A stretch of 64,000 nucleotides of DNA. It comes from a bacterium. Its GTDB lineage: Bacteria; Planctomycetota; UBA1135; UBA2386. Positions 18,269 to 28,523 of the stretch are shown in pieces (positions within the stretch are counted from its first letter, which is position 1; the number at the start of each line of letters is the position of its first letter). Both the position numbers and the translations under genes were made by a program. Below the pieces are notes generated by a model. The model was not told where the DNA came from. It did not search any database and saw only the letters and a list, made by a program, of their open reading frames with translations. The stretch is taken from contig JAUILN010000005.1 of NCBI GenBank assembly GCA_030432695.1, positions 434,001 to 498,000 of the forward strand. The letters run 5' to 3'.

Positions 18269-18967
18269 TCACTCCATCATGGAGCGGATCGCGGCGCGCA
18301 GCTCCTCGCTGTCCGGCGCCGCAGCAGAGCCGAAGAACTTCGCCTGGGTCCCGTCCTTCGAGACCACGTACTTGCAGAAGTTCCAACCCGGACGCTCGCC
18401 GGTCATCTCGGCCAGCCGATCGTAGACCGGCGATGCGTCGTCGCCCTTGGTGGCGACCTTCTCGAACATCGCGAAGGTCACGCCATAGTTCGAGTCGCAG
18501 AACTCGCGGATCTGTTCGGCGCTACCCGGCTCCTGCTTGCCGAAGTCGTTGCTCGGGAAGGCGAGGATCGCGAAGTCGTCGCCGCCGAGTTCTTCGTGGA
18601 GCGCCTGCAGTCCTTCGTACTGCGGGGTGTAGCCGCAGCGACTGGCGACGTTGACGACCAGCGTGACCTTGCCGCGGTAGGCCGCGAGGTCGACCGGGTC
18701 GCCGGCGAGGCTCCGGACCGTGCCGGAGTAGAGGGTCGCGTCGGAGGGTGCAGGCATCGGAGAGGTGTCCGGATTGACGTCGGGAGCGGTTTCGCCACCG
18801 TCAGCGGTCACGTCGTCCAGGCGAACCACGTCGCCCTTCGGATCGCCACCCTCGGGCATCGCACCGGCGTCGGCGCCACCGGAACCGGTGCCACCGTTTT
18901 CGCCGGCCGGCTCCGCGGAACAGGCCGTCAACATCAGGAGAGTCGTGGTGAGAAGGATCCGCTTCAT
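18269..18967 (-). CDS. Glutathione peroxidase-family lipoprotein
   Basis: 232 residues from the ATG at 18967. The lipoprotein signal ends in the lipobox LTAC, followed by about 60 Gly/Asp/Pro-rich linker residues. The C-terminal 155 residues are a GPx/thioredoxin-fold domain with the peroxidatic Cys in VVNVASRCGYTPQYEGLQ, LAFPSNDFGKQEPG and GWNFCKYVV. It should reduce peroxides in the periplasm, probably using thioredoxin-like donors rather than glutathione, as is usual for Cys forms. The linker suggests it is tethered away from the membrane. It converges on the preceding gene and is divergent from the VIT-VWA gene. Confidence 0.9.
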   Translation of the reverse strand: MKRILLTTTLLMLTACSAEPAGENGGTGSGGADAGAMPEGGDPKGDVVRLDDVTADGGETAPDVNPDTSPMPAPSDATLYSGTVRSLAGDPVDLAAYRGKVTLVVNVASRCGYTPQYEGLQALHEELGGDDFAILAFPSNDFGKQEPGSAEQIREFCDSNYGVTFAMFEKVATKGDDASPVYDRLAEMTGERPGWNFCKYVVSKDGTQAKFFGSAAAPDSEELRAAIRSMME

Positions 18968-19143
18968 GGGGGGGCTTCTTGTCGATGAATGGTCGGGCGC
19001 CTTCGTGCCCGGCTCCGCGGCGGATGCGCGCGCTCGGTCGCGCACCGGATCCACGGTCCTGCATCGGACCCGCCGGAACCTCGCCGGACCAGGAACTTCG
19101 CGACTCCCCCGCCGTCGGCCGCCGCCACCCGAGAGGAACCACC

Positions 19144-21507
19144 ATGAGCAATCCGAACAAGTTCCTGCCCGGCCTGACGATCGGTCTGCTGGCGCTCACG
19201 CCGGCGCTGGCCGCCCAGGTCGACCCGATCCGCCCGCCCGTCCACCCGAGCACGGGGCGGATCGTCCCGCGCCTGGCCGAGCCGATCCACACCGAGCTGG
19301 CACGGATCCAGGTCTCGATCCAGGACGGCACCGCCACCACGGAGATCCGCCAGGTCCTGCGCAACCGCGGGCCGCGGCCCGCCGAGGCCACCTGGGTCCT
19401 GCCGCTCCCCGACGGCGCCGCGGTCGACGGCTTCACGATGACGATGGGCGGCGAACCGGTCGAGAGCGAGATCCTCGATGCCGGAAAGGCGCGCGGCATC
19501 TACGAGCGGATCGTCCGGCAGATGCGCGACCCGGGCCTGCTCGAGTACATGGGTTACGGCTGTCTGCGTGCGCGCGTCTTCCCGGTGCCGCCGCAGGGCA
19601 CCACCGAGGTGACGGTCCGCTACCGCCAACGGCTGGCCGAGACCGCCGGGCTGATGCGCTACGCGTTCCCGGTCCGGGCCCTGGCGCTGGCCTGCGGCCG
19701 GGTGCCCGACTCGGTCTCCCTCGACGTGAAGATCGAATCGCGCCGCCCGTTGAAGGCGGTGTTCTCGCCGCTGCAGGGCGTCGACGTGAGCCGGACCGAC
19801 GACCACCACGCGCGCGCGTCGCTGGAACTCGCCGGCGGCGCACTGCCGACCAGGGACCTGGAGCTGTTCCACTCGGTGTCGACCGAGGCGTTCGGACTCG
19901 ACTTCCTGCCGTGGCGTCAGCAGGGTCGACCGGGCCACTTCCTGCTGGCGGTCACGCCGCGCCACGAATGGGCCGAGCCCGAGGGCACCCAGCGGGTCGT
20001 GCAGTTCGTGATCGACACCTCGGGCTCGATGCAGGGCGAGAAGATCGCCCAGGCGCGCCGCGCGCTGCAGTTCTTCCTCGGCTCGCTGCGGCCGACCGAC
20101 TGGTTCAACGTGGTGCCGTTCTCGACCGAGGCTCGGCCCTTCTTCCCGATGCCGGTGCCCGCCGACGAGGCCCACCGCGGCCAGGCGAGCGAACGAATCG
20201 ATCTGATCGAGGCGCGCGGCGGCACCAACATCGAGTCCGCGCTCGGCTTCGCGCTATCGCACGCGCTGCCCGAGAAGCACGTCGAAGGCACCCGCTACGT
20301 GCCGATCACGGTGTTCCTCACCGACGGCCTGCCGACCATCGGCGAGACCGACGTGGAACGACTGCTGAAGGGCTTCCGCACCGCGGACATGTCGGAGAGC
20401 CGGGTCTTCGTGTTCGGCGTCGGCGACGACGTGAACACCAAGCTGCTCGACCGGGTCGCGCAGGACGGCCGAGGCGACCGATCCTACGTCCGTCCGGGCC
20501 AGGACCTGGAGATCGAGACGTCGGCGTTGTTCGACAAGCTGAGCCACCCCGTGCTCACCGACGTCGAGCTGGTCTTCGACGGGATCCAGGTCACCGACCT
20601 GCAGCCGGCCCGCCTGCCCGACCTCTTCAAGGGCAGCCGGCTCACGGTCGCCGGCCGCTACCACGGCGAGGGCGCGAAGGCGATCCGACTGCGTGGCCTG
20701 GTCGACGGCCAGCAGAAGGAGTTCGTGTACGAGACGACGTTCCCGGCCGAGGCCGGCGAGCACGACTTCGTGCCGGTGCTCTGGGCAGAGCGCCACGTCG
20801 CCGCCCTGCTCGATGCGATCCGCCTGAACGGCGCCGATCCGGAGCTGGTCGCCGAGGTCCGCCGCCTCGGCCAGGAGTTCGGGCTCGCGACGCCGTACAC
20901 TTCGCACCTGATCGTCGAGGACTCGATGCGGATCGCGCGCGGGCGCGGTCTGCAGGTGCCGGCACCGGGCGGTCCATCGACTCCCGGCGCGGACGCGCGG
21001 CTGCTGCTCGGCGACGACGACGGCGAGGCGCGCGGCGAGGTGGTCGAGTCGCTGCGCCGCGCCGGGCGCCTGCGCCAAGATGCCGGAGACGAGGCTCCCC
21101 TCGAAGAGCTGGAACACATCGGCGCAGTCACCCGCGAGTCGGCGCGCGAACTGGACGACCTCGCCAAGGCCGAGGCCTCGGGAGCGACGGCGGTCGACCG
21201 GAGCGTGGCGCTGAGGACGGCAGCCGACGGCCTGGCCAGCGCCGACGCGTTCCGGCAGCGCAGTGCGGCGTCCCTCGTCAGCCAGCGGGTCGGCGGCCGC
21301 GTACTGGTGCTGGTCGGCGGAACCTGGGTGGATCGCAACTGGACCGAGGCGCTCGCCGCCAGGACCCGCAAGATCGAGGCGTGGAGTGACGAGTGGTTCG
21401 ACCTGGCGGCATCGCGGCCGGGGCTCGCCAAGCTCCTGGCGTTCAGCACCCGACTGGTGCTGGTCGACGGCGACGGCGCCCTGGAGATCACTCCGGCGGC
21501 GGAGTGA
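19144..21507 (+). CDS. Exported VIT - von Willebrand factor A protein
   Basis: 787 residues with a signal peptide (1-23). Residues about 40-170 form a VIT (inter-alpha-trypsin inhibitor heavy chain-like) domain: QVSIQDGTATTEIRQVLRN, WVLPLPDGAAVDGFTM and FPVPPQGTTEVTVRYRQ. Residues about 283-460 form a VWA domain with an intact MIDAS: D291-T-S-G-S and the downstream FLTDGLPT. A long charged C-terminal region follows. Such proteins bind ligands through a divalent cation and are common but uncharacterised in planctomycetes and proteobacteria. The 3' end overlaps the convergent truD by 20 bases. Confidence 0.88.
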   Translation: MSNPNKFLPGLTIGLLALTPALAAQVDPIRPPVHPSTGRIVPRLAEPIHTELARIQVSIQDGTATTEIRQVLRNRGPRPAEATWVLPLPDGAAVDGFTMTMGGEPVESEILDAGKARGIYERIVRQMRDPGLLEYMGYGCLRARVFPVPPQGTTEVTVRYRQRLAETAGLMRYAFPVRALALACGRVPDSVSLDVKIESRRPLKAVFSPLQGVDVSRTDDHHARASLELAGGALPTRDLELFHSVSTEAFGLDFLPWRQQGRPGHFLLAVTPRHEWAEPEGTQRVVQFVIDTSGSMQGEKIAQARRALQFFLGSLRPTDWFNVVPFSTEARPFFPMPVPADEAHRGQASERIDLIEARGGTNIESALGFALSHALPEKHVEGTRYVPITVFLTDGLPTIGETDVERLLKGFRTADMSESRVFVFGVGDDVNTKLLDRVAQDGRGDRSYVRPGQDLEIETSALFDKLSHPVLTDVELVFDGIQVTDLQPARLPDLFKGSRLTVAGRYHGEGAKAIRLRGLVDGQQKEFVYETTFPAEAGEHDFVPVLWAERHVAALLDAIRLNGADPELVAEVRRLGQEFGLATPYTSHLIVEDSMRIARGRGLQVPAPGGPSTPGADARLLLGDDDGEARGEVVESLRRAGRLRQDAGDEAPLEELEHIGAVTRESARELDDLAKAEASGATAVDRSVALRTAADGLASADAFRQRSAASLVSQRVGGRVLVLVGGTWVDRNWTEALAARTRKIEAWSDEWFDLAASRPGLAKLLAFSTRLVLVDGDGALEITPAAE

Positions 21508-22636
21508 TCTCGCCTTCCTCCGCAGCCGCGCCGTCTGCGGCGGCTGGGCCCGACTCGCTGTCGGGCTCGCGCGGCACGTCGTCGAACCATGGCGGATCGG
21601 CGAGCAGCTCGCGCAAGACCGAGGTCGCGTAGGCGCCGCGCTCGAGGGCGAAGCGCAACTCGATGCCCCCGTCGACGAGTTCCGCCCCCGGATCCTGCAG
21701 ACACACCCGGAGCGGCCGCCGCGCCCCGCGGGTTCCGCCGCCAGGAGCCCGCTCGAACAAGTCGATCTCGAGCTCGAGCGCCTCCAGCACCGCGGCCTCC
21801 AGCTCGCCCTGATCCCCCGCCGCGGCCAGGCAGTCGGGGCCGGGCAACGGGCCACTGGGTGAGAGCTCGAACGACGCGCAGCGAGCGGCCACGTCGGCCA
21901 CGTCGTCGTCGCCGACCACGAAGCACGCGCCGTTGCGATGCTGCCAGGCGACATCGCCGGCGATCGCCTCGCCGAAGTCGTCGACCCGCTCGGCGAGCAC
22001 GTGGTTGAAGACCTCGCTCTGCACCGCCGAGACCATCAACCGGACGATGCGCTTCGGCACCCCGCGCCCGGCGCGGCGGCGGTCACCGAACAGGATCCGC
22101 AGCCCCTTCTCGAGGTTGCGCCCGCCCGAGCCGAAGCGCTGCTCACCGAACCAGTTCGGCACGCCGTGCTCACCGAGCCAGGCGAGGTTGGCGCGGATCG
22201 CGTCGAGATGCTCGGCGCCGGGACCACGGACCACGATCCGGAACCGATTGCCCGCGAGGTGGCCGATCTTCAGCTTGTTGCGGTGGCGCCCGGCCTCGAG
22301 GCAACGGATCCCGTCGAGCTCGAGCGAGAGCACCCGGGCGGGGTCGACACCCGGCAGCGACAGCCACTGGCGGGTGACCGCCTGCGCATCCTTCATGCCG
22401 GCGTAACCGACCTCGCGCGCCGATACGCCGAGCGCCGACGCCAGGCGGTCGATCGCGTTCAGGGTGGTCATCCCGGTCTTCTCGACGAAGGCCAGGGTGT
22501 GTTCGCCCTCACCCGCGGGCAGGTAGCTCGGTAGCTCCTCGACCTCGAAGTCGGCAGGCGCCTGCTTGAACGATCCCGGCACCGGCGCAGCCGGGAGACC
22601 CGGCGCGCGGAGCGGCCGCAGCGGCAACAGGTTCAA
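21488..22636 (-). CDS. truD: tRNA pseudouridine(13) synthase
   Basis: 382 residues. TruD isomerises uridine 13 of tRNA-Glu. Seen: the N-terminal FKQAPADFEVEELPSYLP, EGEHTLAFVEKTGMTT, and the catalytic Asp in GYAGMKDAQAVTRQW, followed by NRFRIVVRG and GVPNWFGEQRFG. The start ATG overlaps the accD stop by four bases (ATGA), so translation is coupled to accD. The C-terminal end overlaps the convergent VIT-VWA gene. Its last 15 residues are Ala/Glu-rich and probably disordered. Confidence 0.93.
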   Translation of the reverse strand: MNLLPLRPLRAPGLPAAPVPGSFKQAPADFEVEELPSYLPAGEGEHTLAFVEKTGMTTLNAIDRLASALGVSAREVGYAGMKDAQAVTRQWLSLPGVDPARVLSLELDGIRCLEAGRHRNKLKIGHLAGNRFRIVVRGPGAEHLDAIRANLAWLGEHGVPNWFGEQRFGSGGRNLEKGLRILFGDRRRAGRGVPKRIVRLMVSAVQSEVFNHVLAERVDDFGEAIAGDVAWQHRNGACFVVGDDDVADVAARCASFELSPSGPLPGPDCLAAAGDQGELEAAVLEALELEIDLFERAPGGGTRGARRPLRVCLQDPGAELVDGGIELRFALERGAYATSVLRELLADPPWFDDVPREPDSESGPAAADGAAAEEGEITPPPE

Positions 22637-23631
22637 CGCCGGTCGGACCCCGACGACGCCTCGGCCGCCGCGGTCTTGCGCGAGGCCTTCGGCTTCTTGG
22701 CGCGACGCGACTTCTTCTTGTCGTCGCCACCCCCGGTCTCGGCGTCGACCGCCCCCGCGGCACCGTCCTCGACGCCAGCTTCCTCCGCCGCTCCACCGAC
22801 CACCGAGAACGGTGCGCCCGTCGCGTAGGCGATCAGCCTGGCAAGCTCCTCGCGCATCGCATCGCGCGCGACGATCCGGTCGATCTGCCCCTTCTCGAGC
22901 AGGAACTCGGCGCGCTGGAACCCCTTGGGCAGCTCCTTCTTGATCGTCGTGGCGATCACGCGCGGACCCGCGAAGCCGATCAGGGCCCCCGGTTCGGCGA
23001 TCAGCAGATCACAGACCGAAGCGAAGCTCGCGGTGACCCCACCGGTGGTCGGATGGGTCATCACCGAGATCGAGAAGCCACCGGCATCGCGCAGCTTGGA
23101 CAGCGCGGCGCAGGTCTTGGCCATCTGCATCAGCGAGATCGCGCCCTCGTGCATCCGCGCGCCACCCGAGCACGCGAAGATCAGCACCGGCACCTTGCGC
23201 TCGATCGCGGTCTCGATCGCTCGTGCGATCTTCTCGCCGACCACCATGCCCATCGAGCCGCCGAGGAACTGGAAGTTCATCACCGCGAGCACGCAGTCGT
23301 GCCCGAGGATCTTGGCATTGCCGATGATCGCGGCGTCGTTCTCGCCGGTCTTCTTGCGGGTCGCGACCAGCTTCTCGGCGTAGGGCTGGCGGTCGACGAA
23401 GCCTAGACGGTCCTCGGCGAACAGGTCGACGTGCAGCTCCTCGAACGACCCCTCGTCGGCGGTCAGCTCGATGCGGTCGCGGCCCGGCAGCGTGAAGTGG
23501 TAGCCACACGAGGCGCAGACCCGGTGACGGGCCTCGAACTCCTTGCGGAACAGCATGGAGCCGCAGCCCTCACACTTGATCCACAGCCCGCCGGGCATGT
23601 CCTTCTTCTTGGTGAAACGCGTCCAGGCCAT
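22633..23631 (-). CDS. accD: Acetyl-CoA carboxylase carboxyltransferase subunit beta
   Basis: 332 residues from the ATG at 23631. With AccA it transfers CO2 from carboxybiotin to acetyl-CoA, the first step of fatty acid synthesis. The zinc ribbon CEGCGSMLF with CASCGYHF gives four Cys, and the crotonase-like core has FLGGSMGMVVGEKI, FACSGGARMHEG, and THPTTGGVTASF. After residue 275 there is a family-atypical tail of about 55 residues, first acidic and Ala/Gly-rich, then Lys/Arg-rich. It lies between rpe and truD; a 220-base leader precedes it. Confidence 0.95.
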   Translation of the reverse strand: MAWTRFTKKKDMPGGLWIKCEGCGSMLFRKEFEARHRVCASCGYHFTLPGRDRIELTADEGSFEELHVDLFAEDRLGFVDRQPYAEKLVATRKKTGENDAAIIGNAKILGHDCVLAVMNFQFLGGSMGMVVGEKIARAIETAIERKVPVLIFACSGGARMHEGAISLMQMAKTCAALSKLRDAGGFSISVMTHPTTGGVTASFASVCDLLIAEPGALIGFAGPRVIATTIKKELPKGFQRAEFLLEKGQIDRIVARDAMREELARLIAYATGAPFSVVGGAAEEAGVEDGAAGAVDAETGGGDDKKKSRRAKKPKASRKTAAAEASSGSDRR

Positions 23632-23653
23632 CGGTCCTCCGGGGGTCGGCAGT

Positions 23654-23703
23654 GCAGTTCCGAGTCGTGGGATTCGGAGTCGTGTGGTTCGGAGTCGTGC
23701 GGC
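23654..23703. repeat. Three short direct repeats in the accD leader
   Basis: The unit TTCGGAGTCGTG occurs three times (the first copy with one change, TTCCGAGTCGTG) at 16-17 base spacing, between rpe and accD. No reading frame or fold is obvious; an RNA-binding or regulatory role is unproven. Confidence 0.7.
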
Positions 23704-23851
23704 GGGGATCCCAGCGGGTCGAGTGGTCCGGCGGGCGCGCGCGACGGGAGCGGACGGTCGCGGTTGCGGTCCCTCCCCTCCCGGGGGACGGTGCAGTCCG
23801 CGCTGACATTTCGCCGTCAGGATACCCGGCCGCGGTCCGGAAAAGCGAGGA

Positions 23852-24529
23852 TCAAGGGCGCGCCGCCGCGGCCAGCTGCCGCAGCTCCGCGATCCGGGCG
23901 GAACGGTCCGTGGCACCGAAGATCGAGGTACCAGCGACGAAGACGTTGACCCCCGCCTCGGCGCACGCCGCGACGTTCTCCGGACCGATCCCCCCGTCGA
24001 TCTCGATCTCTCCACCGAAACCGAGTTCCCGACGCAGCTTGCGGACCCCGGGCAGGACCTCGGCCATGAACCGCTGGCCGCCGAAGCCAGGGAAGACGCT
24101 CATCACCAGGACCATGTCGAGCTCCGCGAGGAATGGTGCGAGGTCGGCGACGTCCTGATCGGGATTCAGCGCCATCGCCGGCCGACCACCGGACCCGCGG
24201 ATCTCCCGGAGCAGCGCCACGGCGTCGTCGCGGCGCGGACGACAGACCTCCAGGTGCACCGTCAGCGTCGTCGCCCCCGCCTCGAGGAACCGCGGCGCGT
24301 AGGCCCAGGGGTCGGTGATCATCAGGTGCACGTCGAGCGGTCGGCTGGCCACGTCGTGGATCGCGGAGACCACTGGCGGCCCGATCGTCAGGTTCGGCAC
24401 GAAGTGCCCGTCCATCACGTCGACGTGCAGCCAGTCCGCGCCCGCCGATTCGATCTCGCGGACCTCCTCGCCCAGGCGGGCGAAGTCGGAGGCGAGGAGG
24501 GACGGCGCGATGCGGATGGGATGGGTCAC
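23852..24529 (-). CDS. rpe: Ribulose-phosphate 3-epimerase
   Basis: 225 residues. It interconverts ribulose-5-phosphate and xylulose-5-phosphate in the pentose phosphate pathway. The TIM-barrel motifs are complete: IAPSLLASDFARLGEE, WLHVDVMDGHFVPNLTIGP, LDVHLMITDP, VMSVFPGFGGQRF, and EIDGGIGPENV, carrying the two catalytic Asp, metal-binding His and phosphate-binding Gly residues. It sits downstream of pgk with a 126-base gap that includes a candidate promoter box, so it may be transcribed both with the glycolytic genes and alone. Confidence 0.96.
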   Translation of the reverse strand: MTHPIRIAPSLLASDFARLGEEVREIESAGADWLHVDVMDGHFVPNLTIGPPVVSAIHDVASRPLDVHLMITDPWAYAPRFLEAGATTLTVHLEVCRPRRDDAVALLREIRGSGGRPAMALNPDQDVADLAPFLAELDMVLVMSVFPGFGGQRFMAEVLPGVRKLRRELGFGGEIEIDGGIGPENVAACAEAGVNVFVAGTSIFGATDRSARIAELRQLAAAARP

Positions 24530-24587
24530 GACTCGGCCTCTCGGATCGGTCGACGGGAGGTGCAGTCGACTGCTCGACCACGAAGGG

Positions 24588-24596
24588 TCGTAGCCT
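24588..24596 (-). promoter_or_regulatory. Candidate extended -10 (GGCTACGAC) of rpe
   Basis: GGCTACGAC read leftward, 58 bases before the rpe ATG; a GGCTA-type box as before other genes of the window. Confidence 0.3.
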
Positions 24597-24655
24597 GCAT
24601 GCGGGACCGGCTCAACTCCTCTCAGCCGTCCGCCACCGCCCGTGCCGCGATTCCC

Positions 24656-25831
24656 TTACCGCAGCGCAGCGAGGCCAGGCAGGTCCTTGCCCTCGAGCAA
24701 CTCGAGGCTCGCCCCGCCGCCGGTCGACACGTGGTCGATCCGATCACCGAGTCCGCAGAGTTCGACGGCCGCGACCGAATCGCCACCACCGACCACCGAG
24801 AAGGCCGGCGACGCAGCAACGGCCTCGGCGATCGCCTCGGTGCCCTTGCGGAACGCCTCCATCTCGAACACGCCCATCGGGCCGTTCCAGACGATGGTGC
24901 GCGCCTCGGCCAGCGCCTCGCGGTAGGCGGCCACGGTGGCCGGACCGATATCGAGCGCCATCCGGCCATCGGGTATCGCTTGCCCGTCGACCACCTCGGC
25001 TGCGGCGTCGGCCGCGAAGCGCTCGGCGACTACGTGGTCGGTCGGCAGCATCAGCTTCACGCCCCGTTCCTCGCACAGGGCACGCACGCGAGCCGCCTCG
25101 TCGAACAGCTCACGCTCGCACAGCGAGTCGCCGATCGGCACGCCGGCCTGCGCCAGGAAGGTGTAGGCCATCGCTCCGCCCACGATCACCACGTCGACCT
25201 TCTCGACCAGATGCAGCAGGACCGGCAGCTTGTCGCTCACCTTGGCCCCGCCGAGGACCGCCACGAGCGGTCGGTCGGGCGCCTCGAGGACCTTGGAGAA
25301 GGCCCGGATCTCCTTCTCCATCAACAGTCCGGGCGCGCCCGGCAGCAGTTTGGCCACACCCGCGACGCTGGCGTGTGCACGGTGCGCGGTGCCGAAGGCA
25401 TCGTTGACGTAGACGTCGCCATTGCGGGCCAGAGCCGCCGCGAAGTGCTCGTCGCCGTCGGTCTCCTCGCGATGGAACCGCAGGTTCTCGAGGACCAGCA
25501 CCGCCCCGGGGCCGAGGTTCTTCGACGCCGCCTCGACCGCCTCGCCGATGCACTCGTCGGCGATGTGCACCTCCCGGCCGAGCAACTCGCGCAACCGCAC
25601 CGCCGCCGGCCGCAGGCGCATCGACTCGACCACCTCGCCCTTGGGCCGACCCAGGTGCGACATCAGCACCGGCCGCCCACCGCGATCCAGGATCGCCTGG
25701 ATGGTCGGCAACGCGGCACGGATCCGTGCATCGCTGGTGACCTTGCCCTCGGCATCGAGCGGCACGTTGAAGTCGACGCGGACCAGCACGCGCTGGCCCT
25801 CCACCTGCAGATCGCTCAGGCTCCTGCCCAT
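24656..25831 (-). CDS. pgk: Phosphoglycerate kinase
   Basis: 391 residues, normal length. It makes ATP and 3-phosphoglycerate from 1,3-bisphosphoglycerate and ADP. Motifs: VLVRVDFNVPLD, RPVLMSHLGRPKG, FHREETDGDEHFA, NDAFGTAHRAHASVAG, ALLGG-type LVAVLGGAKVSDKLPVL, NGPMGVFEMEAF, and the C-terminal SVVGGGDSVAAV with VSTGGGASLELLEGKDLPG. The nucleotide loop and triose sites look complete. It follows gap by 48 bases, giving the classic gap-pgk pair. Confidence 0.97.
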   Translation of the reverse strand: MGRSLSDLQVEGQRVLVRVDFNVPLDAEGKVTSDARIRAALPTIQAILDRGGRPVLMSHLGRPKGEVVESMRLRPAAVRLRELLGREVHIADECIGEAVEAASKNLGPGAVLVLENLRFHREETDGDEHFAAALARNGDVYVNDAFGTAHRAHASVAGVAKLLPGAPGLLMEKEIRAFSKVLEAPDRPLVAVLGGAKVSDKLPVLLHLVEKVDVVIVGGAMAYTFLAQAGVPIGDSLCERELFDEAARVRALCEERGVKLMLPTDHVVAERFAADAAAEVVDGQAIPDGRMALDIGPATVAAYREALAEARTIVWNGPMGVFEMEAFRKGTEAIAEAVAASPAFSVVGGGDSVAAVELCGLGDRIDHVSTGGGASLELLEGKDLPGLAALR

Positions 25832-25879
25832 GGTCGAGACCTCTCGGGAAGTGGTTCGGTGCGTGGATCGGACTTGCCG

Positions 25880-26890
<1,011 letters not shown>

Positions 26891-26961
26891 GATGCGAACG
26901 TGTGGGCTGTGCGGACGGTGGACGTGGTTGGAGCGCGGAACACGGCTGACGAGTCCCGCCA

Positions 26962-26971
26962 TTGGCTAGAC
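26962..26971 (+). promoter_or_regulatory. Candidate extended -10 (TTGGCTAGAC) of tilS
   Basis: TTGGCTAGAC lies 49 bases before the tilS ATG in the gap-tilS divergent region and is identical to the box before the alkaline phosphatase gene. The next base makes the hexamer TAGACT. Confidence 0.4.
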
Positions 26972-27020
26972 TCTCGAAGCCCGACCTACGTCGAGCGTAG
27001 GCTGCCGGCAGCGCGAGACA

Positions 27021-28523
27021 ATGACGACCCCGCCGCTGACTTTCGAGACCGACCGTCGCGCCATCGAGGAGGCACTACGGAGCTTCCTCGATCGGCATCC
27101 CCCGGAAGTCCTCGGTCCGATCCGACTCGCCGTGTCGGGCGGCAACGATTCGATCGCGCTCCTGTTGGCAACCTCCACACTCGCGGCAGGTGGCCAGCTC
27201 GGTGTCCCGGTGACGGTCGTCCACGTCGACCACCGACAGCACGACCGATCCGCCGCGGCCGCGGATCGAGTGGCGAGTCTCGCGGCGCAGCACGGGTTGT
27301 CATTCCAACTCGTCCGGCTCGACCTGCCGCGCAGTTCGAGTGAGGAGCGGCTGCGCGCGGCGCGACTCGAAGCGTTCGCGCGCCTCGGCCCGGGCCAGGT
27401 CTGGACCGCGCACCACGCCGACGACCAGCTCGAGACGCTGTGGTTCCGCGCGCGACGCGGCACCGGTCGACGCGGCCTCGCGGGTATTCCCGAGCGGCGC
27501 GCACTCGCGCCGGACCGATGGCTCGGCCGCCCCCTGCTCGCGGTGCGCCGCACCCAGCTCACGACGCTGCTCGATGCGGCCCGCGTCGAACCCATCGAGG
27601 ATCCGACCAACTCCGACCTGCGCTTCGCGCGCAACCACATCCGCCACGTCGAGCTGCCGCGGTGGCGCGCGTCGCAATGCGACCCGACGCAGCGCGAACG
27701 GCGGGTGCTGGAACTCGCGCGACGGATCGCGGCGCGCCTCGCCGCCCGCGAGGTACAGGCCAGGGCCTGGCTCACCGGCTCGATCCACCGCCCGTCGCCG
27801 ACCCGTCTCGACGTCCGCGCGGACCCGGCCTCGCTCCCCGCCCCCGCATGGGTCGAGGTCGGGCGCCTGCTGTTCCAGACCGCCCAGGACGCCGGTCCGA
27901 CGCGCGCCTGGCTCGAACGCTTCGCCGCGCTGCGCGACGCCGCACCCGGCACGCGCCTCGACGCCGCCGCGGGATTCACGGTGCTCCGCGCGCCCACCGG
28001 TCTGGAGCTGCGGGCGGATCCCGGGCCCGAGCACGACCCGATCCTCGGACCGTCCCGACTCCCCGCGGACGACACTGTGTTGGCCTGGGGCGACGGCTTC
28101 GAGATCCGACGACGCGATCCTGCGCCGCGCGACCCGCCGCTGTGGATCCGCGCCGCGCGCCGCTCCGATCGGCTGCCGACAGCACGCGGCCCCGGCCATC
28201 GACCCGGCCCGCTGCTGCGCGATCGGCTGCGCGCCGCCCGGGTGCCGCTGCTCGACCGCGCGAGCTGGCCGGTATTGACCGACGCGGACGACCGGCCACT
28301 GTGGACTCCTGCGCCCGCGAACCGCGACCGCTGGAGTACCGATCCGGGATCGGGCCTGCCGGCAATCGAACTGCGGCGCCCCAGCGGTGGCGTCGACCTT
28401 CCCCCGCCCGCATACTGGTCGCCCTGCGGTCGTCCCAACCCCTCCGACCGCACCCAAGACGAGCGACCGCCGGAGGCTGCCCCTTCCGCGCGGTCCGCGA
28501 ACCAGTCCGCATGGATCATCTGA
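27021..28523 (+). CDS. tilS: tRNA(Ile)-lysidine synthase
   Basis: 500 residues. TilS attaches lysine to C34 of the CAU-anticodon tRNA-Ile so that it reads AUA. The ATP PP-loop appears as LAVSGGNDSIALLL near residue 38, with the following VVHVDHRQHDRSAAAADRV, TAHHADDQLETLWFRARRGTG and GLAGIP motifs, all typical. A divergent C-terminal substrate-binding domain is visible in LLRDRLRAARVPLLDRASWPVL. The central 200 residues are Arg-rich and weakly conserved. The last 13 bases overlap the start of the kinase gene, so the two are translationally coupled. Confidence 0.92.
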   Translation: MTTPPLTFETDRRAIEEALRSFLDRHPPEVLGPIRLAVSGGNDSIALLLATSTLAAGGQLGVPVTVVHVDHRQHDRSAAAADRVASLAAQHGLSFQLVRLDLPRSSSEERLRAARLEAFARLGPGQVWTAHHADDQLETLWFRARRGTGRRGLAGIPERRALAPDRWLGRPLLAVRRTQLTTLLDAARVEPIEDPTNSDLRFARNHIRHVELPRWRASQCDPTQRERRVLELARRIAARLAAREVQARAWLTGSIHRPSPTRLDVRADPASLPAPAWVEVGRLLFQTAQDAGPTRAWLERFAALRDAAPGTRLDAAAGFTVLRAPTGLELRADPGPEHDPILGPSRLPADDTVLAWGDGFEIRRRDPAPRDPPLWIRAARRSDRLPTARGPGHRPGPLLRDRLRAARVPLLDRASWPVLTDADDRPLWTPAPANRDRWSTDPGSGLPAIELRRPSGGVDLPPPAYWSPCGRPNPSDRTQDERPPEAAPSARSANQSAWII

